Below are positions 25,742 through 32,982 of a stretch of DNA of 64,000 nt, piece by piece. The stretch is from an uncultured Paracoccaceae bacterium (GTDB lineage Bacteria > Pseudomonadota > Alphaproteobacteria > Rhodobacterales > Rhodobacteraceae). Position 1 is the first letter of the stretch, and every line of letters begins with the position of its first letter. The stretch spans positions 496,001-560,000 of the forward strand of contig CANLVD010000001.1 of NCBI GenBank assembly GCA_947494445.1, given 5' to 3'. Under the pieces are notes generated by a model. That model ran no database searches and was not told the origin of the DNA. It worked only from the letters and a program-made list of their open reading frames with translations. The translations under genes and the position numbers were made by a program.

Positions 25742-25856
25742 GTACTGAGACAGCTTCACAGCGTTTGTTGATGCAAGTGCAAAAGCCGGGTATGGGTCAG
25801 CCCTGCATACCATTGTGGAGCACAAACGGGACGTTCCACGGTAAGGGAAGGCTAAT

Positions 25857-26537
25857 ATGAAACTTTTCGTGGGTCTGGGGAATCCCGGTTCGAAATACTC
25901 TGGCAATCGGCACAACATCGGCTTCATGGCGCTTGACGCGATTGCCGATGCCCATGGATTTGCGCCTTTCAGATCCAAGTTTCAGGGCCAGTTGTCCGAA
26001 GGGCGTCTGGGCTCGGAAAAGGTGTTGCTGCTCAAGCCTGAGACCTTCATGAACCTGTCCGGCCAATCGGCAGGCGAAGCGATGCGATTCTATAAAATCG
26101 ACGTCAGTGATGTTGTGGTTTTCCATGATGAGCTGGATCTTGCGCCTGGCAAGTGTCGGGTGAAAACCGGTGGTGGTCATGCGGGCCACAACGGATTGCG
26201 CTCGCTCCACCAGCACATCACGCCTGAATACGTCCGGGTCCGGTTGGGCATTGGCCATCCCGGCGACAAGAAACTGGTGTCGAACTACGTATTGGGGGAT
26301 TTTGCCAAAGCTGATCAGGACTGGCTGGAGGATCTCTTGGCAGGCATCGCCAAAGGCGCCCCCGATCTGGCGGCTGGCGATCATGGGCGTTTCATGAATG
26401 CGGTTGCGTTGAAAACCGTGCCTGCGCGCCCCAAACCTGCTGCACCGAAGCCGCAGGCCAAGGCCGCACCGGTCGTTGAGACGCCTTCCGAGGACACCCG
26501 CAGTGCGTTGCAGAAGCTCGTGGATAAATTCCGTTGA
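25857..26537 (+). CDS. pth: Peptidyl-tRNA hydrolase
   Basis: 226 residues. Catalytic pattern intact: Asn9 and His19 in VGLGNPGSKYSGNRHNIGF, Asp91 in VVFHDELDL, and GGHAGHNGLRS with the substrate-contacting asparagine. It frees tRNA from stalled peptidyl-tRNA. An Ala/Pro/Lys-rich linker and a short C-terminal helix (about 185-226) extend the enzyme beyond the roughly 190 residues of the E. coli form, which is usual in Rhodobacteraceae. Its stop overlaps the next gene. rplY, the normal upstream neighbour, is 20.3 kb away. Confidence 0.96.
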   Translation: MKLFVGLGNPGSKYSGNRHNIGFMALDAIADAHGFAPFRSKFQGQLSEGRLGSEKVLLLKPETFMNLSGQSAGEAMRFYKIDVSDVVVFHDELDLAPGKCRVKTGGGHAGHNGLRSLHQHITPEYVRVRLGIGHPGDKKLVSNYVLGDFAKADQDWLEDLLAGIAKGAPDLAAGDHGRFMNAVALKTVPARPKPAAPKPQAKAAPVVETPSEDTRSALQKLVDKFR

Positions 26538-27568
26538 ACTTGCCTGATCAACTTCTCGTTCAGGCAAAGGCATGTGAAGACCTTGGCTCTCCCTTCATGG
26601 GGCGAATGATGCGTTTGCTGGCCGATGGGCTTGCGCCGGATGGCAGGGCGGCAAAGGCGATTTTTGACTTCGTGGAAAACCGTCCCGACCCGCATGAGGT
26701 CATCGGTTTGCGTCTGGCTGGGGCCTTGCACGCCTTGGTTCTGACCGGCACCTCGCCTGCTCTTGTTGCGGTCTATCCTCCCAATTCTGTTGATGACCAT
26801 AAGCTTCTAAGCACAATCCTGCGTGAGATGGAGGCGCATGCCGATCACGTGATCACATGGCTTGCTTCCGCCCCGCAAACGAACGAGATCCGTCGCTCCA
26901 ATGCTCTTTTGCCAGGCATCGGCCTGATCGCGGCACAGACCGGATTGCCATTGATGCTGTCTGAACCCGGTGCGAGCGGCGGGATCAACCTGATGCTGGA
27001 TCAGTTCCACTACAGCTTTGAGGAACGGACCTGGGGCCCGGACGACAGCCCCGTGCGGCTGAAGCCTGACTGGTCTGGCTCACTGCCGGACCTGCCAGAG
27101 CTTCTGATTTCCGAACGGCGCGGCTGTGATCTGGCACCGGTGGATCTGCTTGACCCCGAACACCAGTTGCTCCTGATGTCCTACACATGGCCTGACCAGA
27201 CCGCCCGGATGGCGCGGCTGAGGGCAGCTTTTGACATTGGAAAAATTCACAGGCCACAAGTTGATCAGGCCGATGTCCTGCCATGGCTGAAACAGCGCCT
27301 GGATGCACAGCCCGAAGGTATGACCCATGTCATTTTTCACTCGGTCTTCTGGCAGTATTTGGGGGAGGCTGGCAGGGCTGATATGCGCGCGGCAATTGAA
27401 ACTGCCGGCCAGCAGGCGACCGCGTCCCGGCCACTGGCCTGGTTGCGGCTGGAGGCCGATGGCGCGGCACCGGGTGCCGGGCTGGACCTGCAGATATGGC
27501 CCTCAGGTGAGGCCCGAAAACTGGCGCGTGCCAGTTTTCATGGCGACTGGGTTGAGTGGACGGGTTGA
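26534..27568 (+). CDS. DUF2332-family protein
   Basis: 344 residues. Motifs of the family (PF10094): ACEDLGSPFMGRMMRLLADGL, a central NEIRRSNALLPGIGLIAAQTGLPLMLSEPGASGGINLMLDQFHYSF, AERRGCDLAPVDLLDPEHQLLLMSYTWPDQTARMARLRAAFDI-like segment, and a C-terminal FHSVFWQYL. Function unknown; genes of this family often follow pth in Rhodobacteraceae. The start is TTG 26534 inside the pth stop (TTGA overlap), which implies translational coupling. Its last 31 bases overlap the convergent LuxR-type gene. Confidence 0.8.
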   Translation: MNLPDQLLVQAKACEDLGSPFMGRMMRLLADGLAPDGRAAKAIFDFVENRPDPHEVIGLRLAGALHALVLTGTSPALVAVYPPNSVDDHKLLSTILREMEAHADHVITWLASAPQTNEIRRSNALLPGIGLIAAQTGLPLMLSEPGASGGINLMLDQFHYSFEERTWGPDDSPVRLKPDWSGSLPDLPELLISERRGCDLAPVDLLDPEHQLLLMSYTWPDQTARMARLRAAFDIGKIHRPQVDQADVLPWLKQRLDAQPEGMTHVIFHSVFWQYLGEAGRADMRAAIETAGQQATASRPLAWLRLEADGAAPGAGLDLQIWPSGEARKLARASFHGDWVEWTG

Positions 27569-28062
27569 TCGCCCGGGCTTTCTGCCATCAGGTCTTCGAC
27601 AAACAGACTGAGAAGCTGCGTCCGACTGCTGACACCGGATTTGCGAAACACCGCATTTCCCTGTGCTTTCACCGTGCCTTCGCTGGTTGAACGCAAGGCC
27701 GCAATCTCGGAATTGGACAGGCCCTTGACCATGAACCAGGCAACATCCCGCTCGGCCGAGGTCAATTGCCATTGCGAAAAACGTTCATTCATCAGATCGG
27801 TGAACGCGCCGGATGCGGCGCGCAATTGCTCCTCGACCCGTGTATTTCGCCGCAGGGTCGTCAGCAGCAACAGGCTGCCGGCAATGATCCCGATCAGCAG
27901 GCCGACGCCCACCGTTATCTCGACCAGTTCATGTATGTGCCAGGGCAGGGGCTGAGAGCTGAACCCAATAGTGGTTGAAATGATATCGATAAGAAAGAAG
28001 ACGGCGCAGATGAACTGCACCAGCACGATGGCAATCGCGAGAAAGCGCTGACGACCGGTCAC
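27538..28062 (-). CDS. Membrane-anchored LuxR-type transcriptional regulator
   Basis: 174 residues. Two membrane segments (about 8-30 and 47-68) are followed by a short linker and a LuxR/GerE helix-turn-helix (about 102-162: LTSAERDVAWFMVKGLSNSEIAALRSTSEGTVKAQ, FRKSGVSSRTQLLSLF). There is no receiver or autoinducer domain, so it is a one-component membrane regulator whose sensing part must be the membrane/periplasmic loop or a partner. Start GTG 28062 is the only reasonable start and has a weak ribosome site. It is the last gene of a PepSY-PepSY-regulator run, 38 bases after the nearer PepSY gene; the partners may be those periplasmic proteins. Confidence 0.8.
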   Translation of the reverse strand: MTGRQRFLAIAIVLVQFICAVFFLIDIISTTIGFSSQPLPWHIHELVEITVGVGLLIGIIAGSLLLLTTLRRNTRVEEQLRAASGAFTDLMNERFSQWQLTSAERDVAWFMVKGLSNSEIAALRSTSEGTVKAQGNAVFRKSGVSSRTQLLSLFVEDLMAESPGDQPVHSTQSP

Positions 28063-28100
28063 GTCGTCAAAGCGGGCTCAGGCGACGAACGGGCCGGGCA

Positions 28101-28613
28101 TCAGTCATCTTCTTCACCGTCTTCGCTGTCATCATCATCGCCGCCACTGCCAGAGCCGCTGTTATCGTCGTCATCATCCTCTTCATTATCGGAGTCGTCG
28201 TCACTCTCCCCGTCATCATCATCATCATCGTCATCGTCATCGTCATCGTCGTGGGACCCGTGTCCGGAATTGCCGTCTGACCCTCCGGACCCCGAAGACC
28301 CGCCGCCACTGCCAGAGCCAGATGATGAAGAGCTGCTGTCGTTGTCGTCGTCATCGTCGTCGATCAGTCGGATGAAATCGCGCAGGACTGCGCCGGTGCT
28401 GGGATTATAGACGATCTCCCGTTCCCGATTTCCACGGACGGAAATGACACGAACCCGGCCTAGCCATGTTCTGCCGATAGTGCGGACGGAGTACCCTTGT
28501 GCCTCCAGCTGGCCGGTGACCTGCTGGATCTGCTGATCGGCAGACTGCGCACTGACCAATACAGGTGCATTGATCAGGCAGGTCGCCAGCAAGAGGGCAC
28601 GGAAACTTTTCAC
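28101..28613 (-). CDS. Secreted PepSY-like protein with Asp/Ser/Gly-rich tail (1)
   Basis: 170 residues. Signal peptide about 1-22 (MKSFRALLLATCLINAPVLVSA). A PepSY-like unit follows (about 24-80: QIQQVTGQLEAQGYSVRTIGRTWLGR, REIVYNPSTGAVLRD). The last half (about 85-170) is low complexity, made of Asp runs, Ser and Gly blocks and Glu at the end. At the DNA level this is a GAC/GAT/TCA microsatellite. PepSY domains are known as protease-inhibitor or sensor-like periplasmic modules; an acidic tail suggests binding of cations such as calcium. Role unproven. It is probably co-transcribed with the LuxR-type gene. Confidence 0.75.
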   Translation of the reverse strand: MKSFRALLLATCLINAPVLVSAQSADQQIQQVTGQLEAQGYSVRTIGRTWLGRVRVISVRGNREREIVYNPSTGAVLRDFIRLIDDDDDDNDSSSSSSGSGSGGGSSGSGGSDGNSGHGSHDDDDDDDDDDDDDGESDDDSDNEEDDDDDNSGSGSGGDDDDSEDGEEDD

Positions 28614-28633
28614 AACGTCGTCCTTAGCATGGT

Positions 28634-28673
28634 TTCACCTGCCCGAACAACTCATGCGGCCCGGGCAGGTGAA
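28634..28673 (-). other. Intercistronic stem-loop between the two PepSY genes
   Basis: TTCACCTGCCCG (28634-28645) and CGGGCAGGTGAA (28662-28673) form twelve perfect pairs around a 16-base loop. The structure is palindromic at the DNA level, so strand is assigned by the flanking genes. It begins about 60 bases after the stop of the upstream PepSY gene and ends 20 bases before the start of the next. Without a T run it may set relative expression of the two genes. Confidence 0.65.
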
Positions 28674-28734
28674 GGGTTGGGAGTGGCATTTGAGGGGCGC
28701 CATTCCCGGGGGCGTGGCGTCTCAGGCCATGCGA

Positions 28735-29175
28735 TCAGTCATCCTCCTCGCTGTCGTCGCCTTCATCGTCATCGTCTTCGCTGTCATCATCTTCACTGTC
28801 GTCTTCGTCGTCGTCCTCATCATCTTCGAAGTCATCGCTTTCATCGTCATCATCCTCGTCGTCGTCATCCTCGTCATCCTCGTCATCATCGCTTTCGCCG
28901 TCTTCGCTGTCGTCTGTGTCAAAGCTGAAAATCTCGCGGCCATCCTCGTAAATCTCATCCTTGACCAGTTTGCCGGTGGCAGCGTCGTAGACCAGTTCAC
29001 GTTCCTTGGTTCCAACCTTGCCTTCAAATTTGATGAGGTTTCCTTCGCGATCAATCTCGATGTTGGTATAGCCTTCGCTTTCGAGGAACTCGACCACGCC
29101 TTCGCGCGACATCTGGGCATAAAGGGATGTGGTCGACATGAGCACAACGGCTGTTGTCAGTGTGAGGGCTTTCAT
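28735..29175 (-). CDS. Secreted PepSY-like protein with Asp/Glu-rich tail (2)
   Basis: 146 residues from ATG 29175 (AAGGAGA upstream); the 18 extra codons to 29229 are not needed. Signal peptide about 1-20 (MKALTLTTAVVLMSTTSLYA). The PepSY_2-like unit (about 22-75) has SREGVVEFLESEGYTNIEIDREGN, ERELVYDAATGKLVKDE. The tail (about 86-146) is almost purely Asp, Glu and Ser. It is a better PepSY match than its neighbour and seems to be its paralog: both have signal peptide, one PepSY unit and an acidic tail. First gene of the cassette, with two direct repeats upstream. Confidence 0.78.
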   Translation of the reverse strand: MKALTLTTAVVLMSTTSLYAQMSREGVVEFLESEGYTNIEIDREGNLIKFEGKVGTKERELVYDAATGKLVKDEIYEDGREIFSFDTDDSEDGESDDDEDDEDDDDEDDDDESDDFEDDEDDDEDDSEDDDSEDDDDEGDDSEEDD

Positions 29176-29304
29176 AACGCGTCTCCTTGCTTTCCAAATG
29201 TTGGGGACGGTTGGAAAAGCACCACGCATCTCCGGCCCGTCGCAAATCGACAGGACCGCAAGAGAACGGCAAAGACTATTGGATTTGGGTTTATGGACAG
29301 GCGT

Positions 29305-29334
29305 CTAAACCAATGGTCCAGACACCTAAACCAA
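29305..29334. promoter_or_regulatory. Phased direct repeats upstream of the PepSY cassette
   Basis: CTAAACCAA occurs at 29305-29313 and 29326-29334 (TTGGTTTAG on the gene strand), exactly 21 bases apart, which puts both on one face of the helix. Flanking bases are also alike: TGGACAGGCGT before the first and TGGTCCAGACAC before the second. They lie 130-160 bases upstream of the PepSY-2 start and within a few bases of the trpB stop. This is the form of a regulator-binding site; binding is not shown. Confidence 0.5.
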
Positions 29335-29337
29335 AGT

Positions 29338-30573
29338 TTATGACAGGTTCGGTGCCATTTCGACGCCCAAAGCCGCGGCCACCGTGAAGATGTCCTTGTC
29401 GCCGCGCCCGCACATATTCATCACCAGAAGGTGGTCCTTGGGCAGAGTTGGCGCCAGCTTGGCGACATGGGCCAGAGCGTGGCTTGGTTCAAGCGCGGGA
29501 ATAATGCCTTCGGTTTGACAGCAGGTCTGGAAGGCATCCAGCGCTTCGGTGTCGGTAACAGAGACATATTCGACCCGGCCCATGTCATGGAGCCACGAAT
29601 GCTCGGGGCCGATACCGGGATAGTCCAGCCCGGCGGATATCGAATGCCCTTCAATGATCTGGCCATCGGCATCCTGCAACAGATAGGTGCGGTTGCCGTG
29701 CAGCACGCCGGGCCGTCCGCCGGTCAGGGAAGCCGCATGTTCCATCCGTTCGTCCACACCGTGTCCACCGGCCTCGACCCCGATGATGCGCACCGAGGTG
29801 TCATCCAGAAACGGATGAAACAGCCCCATGGCGTTGGAGCCGCCACCGATGCAGGCGACCAGACTGTCTGGCAGACGGCCTTCGCGCTCCTGCATCTGTT
29901 CCTTGGTCTCCTTGCCGATGATCGACTGGAAATCACGAACCATGGCCGGGTAGGGATGGGGGCCGGCAACCGTGCCGATGCAGTAAAAGGTCTCATCGAC
30001 ATTGGTGACCCAGTCGCGCAGCGCCTCGTTCATTGCGTCCTTCAGCGTGCCGCGTCCGGATGTGACCGGCACGACCTCAGCACCCAGAAGGCGCATGCGG
30101 AAGACGTTCGGGGCCTGACGCTCGACATCTGTGGCGCCCATGAAGACGATGCATTTCAGCCCGAAACGGGCGCAGACAGTTGCCGTGGCCACTCCATGCT
30201 GACCGGCACCGGTTTCCGCGATGATGCGGGTCTTGCCCATGCGGCGCGCCAGAAGGATCTGCCCCAATACGTTGTTGATCTTGTGAGCGCCCGTGTGGTT
30301 CAACTCGTCGCGCTTGAGGTAGATCTTGGCCCCGCCGAAATGCTCCGTCAGGCGTTCGGCGAAATAAAGCGGGCTAGGGCGGCCGACATAGTGTTTCCAC
30401 AGATCATCCATCTCAGTCCAGAAGCTGGGATCGGTCTTGGCATGCTCGTAGCGCGCCTCCAGATCGAGGATCAGCGGCATCAGCGTCTCGGAGACGAACC
30501 GCCCACCGAATGTGCCGAAACGGCCCCGCTCGTCAGGGCCGGTGCGATAGGAATTTGGGGCGTTGAGGGTCAT
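29338..30573 (-). CDS. trpB: Tryptophan synthase beta chain
   Basis: 411 residues from ATG 30573, preceded by CGGAGCG; the frame runs open to 30702 but homologs begin near [20 protein letters not shown] lysine Lys98 in [23 protein letters not shown], the phosphate loop [11 protein letters not shown] and [16 protein letters not shown] are intact. It joins indole and serine to tryptophan with TrpA, which is not in the window. It follows trpF with a 138-base gap (30574-30711). Confidence 0.97.
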   Translation of the reverse strand: MTLNAPNSYRTGPDERGRFGTFGGRFVSETLMPLILDLEARYEHAKTDPSFWTEMDDLWKHYVGRPSPLYFAERLTEHFGGAKIYLKRDELNHTGAHKINNVLGQILLARRMGKTRIIAETGAGQHGVATATVCARFGLKCIVFMGATDVERQAPNVFRMRLLGAEVVPVTSGRGTLKDAMNEALRDWVTNVDETFYCIGTVAGPHPYPAMVRDFQSIIGKETKEQMQEREGRLPDSLVACIGGGSNAMGLFHPFLDDTSVRIIGVEAGGHGVDERMEHAASLTGGRPGVLHGNRTYLLQDADGQIIEGHSISAGLDYPGIGPEHSWLHDMGRVEYVSVTDTEALDAFQTCCQTEGIIPALEPSHALAHVAKLAPTLPKDHLLVMNMCGRGDKDIFTVAAALGVEMAPNLS

Positions 30574-30711
30574 GATCTGGCGCTCCGGAGCTTGTGTCTG
30601 GAAGGTGATGTAGCGCGTGTTCGAGGCAAGGTCCACTGCCTGTGTCGGGCGGTTCCCGGTGACCTGCGTCGGATGCGCTCCGCGCTGGGATATTTTTGCC
30701 AAGAAGTGGGA

Positions 30712-31347
30712 TCAGGCGGCGTGAGCTGCCGCGATGAAGCGCGCAATCAGGGCCGGGTCCTTGAGGCCGGGCGCACTTTCCACACCTGATGAGACATCCA
30801 GTTGCGCAGCACCAGTTGCCTGAATGGCCACAGCGGCATTTCCCGGGGTCAGGCCACCTGCGAGCATCCAGGGAATGTCCCATTGCAGGCCCTTGATGAG
30901 CTGCCAGTCGAATTTCAGGCCGTTGCCGCCGGGCAGAACGGTGCCTTTTGGCGGTTTTGCATCGATAAGGATCTGGTCAGCGACCCGAGCATAGTCCTTC
31001 AATGCCGGAAGGTCAGCATCATCGGAGATGCCGACAGCCTTGAGCACAGGCAAGCCGGTGAGGGTTTTGACTTCACGGACCCGCTGGGGCGTTTCATGGC
31101 CATGAAGCTGGATCAGATCGATGGGGACAGCGGCGCAAAGCTTTGACAGATCCGCGTCGCTGGGATCCACCACAAGGGCCGTCTTGATGACGCCCGCAGG
31201 CACATTTCGAGCCAAAGCGGCGGCCTGCTCGTGCGAGACATTGCGTGGTGATTTTTCGAAGAATACGAATCCGATGTAGTCAGCGCCGGCCTTGACTGCC
31301 GCCTCAACATTGGCGGCGTCCTTCAGGCCGCAGATCTTGACCTTCAT
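30712..31347 (-). CDS. trpF: Phosphoribosylanthranilate isomerase
   Basis: 211 residues. Catalytic Cys6 in VKICGL and Asp129 in ILIDAKPP; GADYIGFVFFEKSPRNV, IQLHGHE and the phosphate-binding AGGLTPGNAAVAI plus LDVSSGVESAPGLKD match the family throughout. It converts phosphoribosyl-anthranilate to CdRP in tryptophan synthesis. The ATG at 31347 touches the stop of lapA (31348-31350), so it is translated as part of the lapA-trpF-trpB run. Confidence 0.97.
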   Translation of the reverse strand: MKVKICGLKDAANVEAAVKAGADYIGFVFFEKSPRNVSHEQAAALARNVPAGVIKTALVVDPSDADLSKLCAAVPIDLIQLHGHETPQRVREVKTLTGLPVLKAVGISDDADLPALKDYARVADQILIDAKPPKGTVLPGGNGLKFDWQLIKGLQWDIPWMLAGGLTPGNAAVAIQATGAAQLDVSSGVESAPGLKDPALIARFIAAAHAA

Positions 31348-31686
31348 TCAGTTCAGAAGCGCAAGGATCTCGTCCTTTTCGCTCCGGTCCTTCTTCTTGA
31401 GACTGTCGACTTCACGCTCAAGGGTTTTGACCTCGCGCTGTTTCACAGCCGCTGTCTTGCGGTGTTTGTGCTCGCGCAGCCATTCCAGAATATAGCCGAT
31501 CACCAGCCCGGTGAGGATGGACAACAGGATCACCGCAAAGAGCGGAAGCTGGAAGGAATAGGCATATATCGAGGACAATTGCTCCGGCATGACATTGATC
31601 GTCACATCCGAGCGGTTGGCCACGCACAGCAGTGTGATGACAACCATCAGCACAGCCAGAAAGGCAATCTTGATCAGTCTCAGCAT
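31348..31686 (-). CDS. LapA-domain inner-membrane protein
   Basis: 112 residues. Two membrane segments (about 4-24 and 44-68), then a charged coiled-coil tail (about 72-112, LREHKHRKTAAVKQREVKTLEREVDSLKKKDRSEK). The pattern MLRLIKIAFLAVLMVVITLLCVANRSDVTINVMP...LPLFAVILLSILTGLVIGYILEWLR is that of PF06305 (DUF1049). In E. coli LapA takes part in control of lipopolysaccharide synthesis; in alphaproteobacteria this is only inferred. It lies between ihfB and trpF. Confidence 0.85.
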   Translation of the reverse strand: MLRLIKIAFLAVLMVVITLLCVANRSDVTINVMPEQLSSIYAYSFQLPLFAVILLSILTGLVIGYILEWLREHKHRKTAAVKQREVKTLEREVDSLKKKDRSEKDEILALLN

Positions 31687-31703
31687 TGGTCAGGCTCCGG
31701 AGA

Positions 31704-31985
31704 TCAGCTGTTGTTCAGTCGGTCGCGCAGAAGCTTGCCGGTCTTGAAGAACGGTACGTGCTTCTCTTCCACCGGAACCGCTTCACCGGTGCGCGGATTG
31801 CGGCCCATGCGGCCATCGCGTTTCTTGACGGAAAAGGCGCCAAATCCACGCAGTTCCACACGGTTGCCACTGGCCATGGCTTCGATGATCTCATCAAAGA
31901 TGGTTGAGACGATCCGTTCCACATCCCTTTGGTAGAGATGGGGATTCTCGTCGGCAATCTTCTGGATCAGTTCGGATTTAATCAT
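31704..31985 (-). CDS. ihfB: Integration host factor subunit beta
   Basis: 93 residues. [33 protein letters not shown] and the beta-arm with [50 protein letters not shown] are diagnostic; the arm proline that kinks DNA lies in GRNPRTGE. With IhfA it bends DNA at specific sites. Position after rpsA-sppA is conserved in the group. No terminator is seen before lapA. Confidence 0.95.
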   Translation of the reverse strand: MIKSELIQKIADENPHLYQRDVERIVSTIFDEIIEAMASGNRVELRGFGAFSVKKRDGRMGRNPRTGEAVPVEEKHVPFFKTGKLLRDRLNNS

Positions 31986-32067
31986 TCACCTGATTCCTGA
32001 TTCATTTCTGAAAAGCGCCTACCCAATTTAAGGAATATAACAACAGTATGAAGCCCTTTGCAGCCTT

Positions 32068-32982
32068 TTATTTGTACAGCGACGACAGTACAGGCCCGTT
32101 CACAAGGGTTTGGGGGAGGGAAAATCCGCCGTTTTGCGTCATTCCTGTGATCAGATTCAGTAGTCCGCTTCGTTCGGGCTTAAGCGCCCAGTCGCGAATT
32201 GGCAGGTCCGTAAGCTCGGAATCAACCGATTCGAGATAGGTAATTGCCTCCGCTTCGGCGCCGATTTCGTCGATCAGACCGTTGTCGAGCGCCTGTCTGC
32301 CCGTGAAGACCGTGCCGGAGGCAACTGTGTCCAGTTGTTGGCCAGAAAGGTTGCGCCGTTCGGCCACGAGGCCGCGAAACCACTGGTAACTGTCCTCGAT
32401 CAACTCGGCCTGACGGGCTTTGGCCGCAGGTGAGCCGCTGCGAAAGGGGGATGGTTCGGCCTTCAGTTCAGATGATCTGACAGTCTCCATCGCCACGCCA
32501 AGGCGGCTCATCAGATCGGTCACATCGGGGTATTCCATGATCACGCCGATGGAGCCTGTGAGCGTGTTGCCACGGGCAATGATGTGATCGCCCGCAATGG
32601 CGGTGATATAGCCGCCCGAGGCCGCAATCTCGCCCAGCACCATGACGATGGGCCGGGTCTCGCCGATTGCGCGAATATCCGCGTATAACGCCTCGGCACC
32701 CACAGTTGTGCCACCCGGAGAGGCCACATGGACGATCAGGGCGCGGGCATTTTCATCTTCCTTAAGGTCGGCAAGAAGGGCCGAGCGCTCGGAATTGTCG
32801 AAGATCGTACCGGATACGGTGTAGCGGGCAATGTGCGGACCGGCATTGCGCTCACCCAAAAACGCGCCAAGCACGGCAAGGCCGATCAGAATGGCAAGTG
32901 TCACAAGAACACCACGCCAGAAACCGGAACGGCGCCACTTGCGGCGCCGTTCCTCATAGACGTCTAGCGTCAATGCATCCAC
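32068..32982 (-). CDS. sppA: Signal peptide peptidase SppA (short form)
   Basis: 304 residues, half the length of the E. coli enzyme, as in most bacteria that use the SppA_36K type. One N-terminal membrane anchor (about 22-42), then the serine-protease fold. The Ser/Lys dyad is Ser122 in EIAASGGYI and Lys174 in SSELKAEPSPF; VHVASPGGTTVGAE and TLTGSIGVI are the flanking strands. It degrades cleaved signal peptides in the inner membrane. The GTG start at 32982 directly follows the rpsA TAA stop. Confidence 0.92.
   Translation of the reverse strand: MDALTLDVYEERRRKWRRSGFWRGVLVTLAILIGLAVLGAFLGERNAGPHIARYTVSGTIFDNSERSALLADLKEDENARALIVHVASPGGTTVGAEALYADIRAIGETRPIVMVLGEIAASGGYITAIAGDHIIARGNTLTGSIGVIMEYPDVTDLMSRLGVAMETVRSSELKAEPSPFRSGSPAAKARQAELIEDSYQWFRGLVAERRNLSGQQLDTVASGTVFTGRQALDNGLIDEIGAEAEAITYLESVDSELTDLPIRDWALKPERSGLLNLITGMTQNGGFSLPQTLVNGPVLSSLYK

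Noticed and set aside
28101-29175. CRISPR or tandem-repeat array in the Asp-rich region
   Set aside because: The repeats are short codon runs inside coding genes, without regular spacers.
28570-29343. Highly hydrophobic 257-codon frame opposite the second PepSY gene, resembling a membrane protein
   Set aside because: Val/Ile runs are the reverse complement of Asp/Glu codon runs; no start signal, no family resemblance.
29431-30789. A 452-codon open frame on the + strand opposite trpB
   Set aside because: It mirrors trpB, which has all catalytic motifs; long antisense frames are expected in GC-rich DNA with strong third-position bias.
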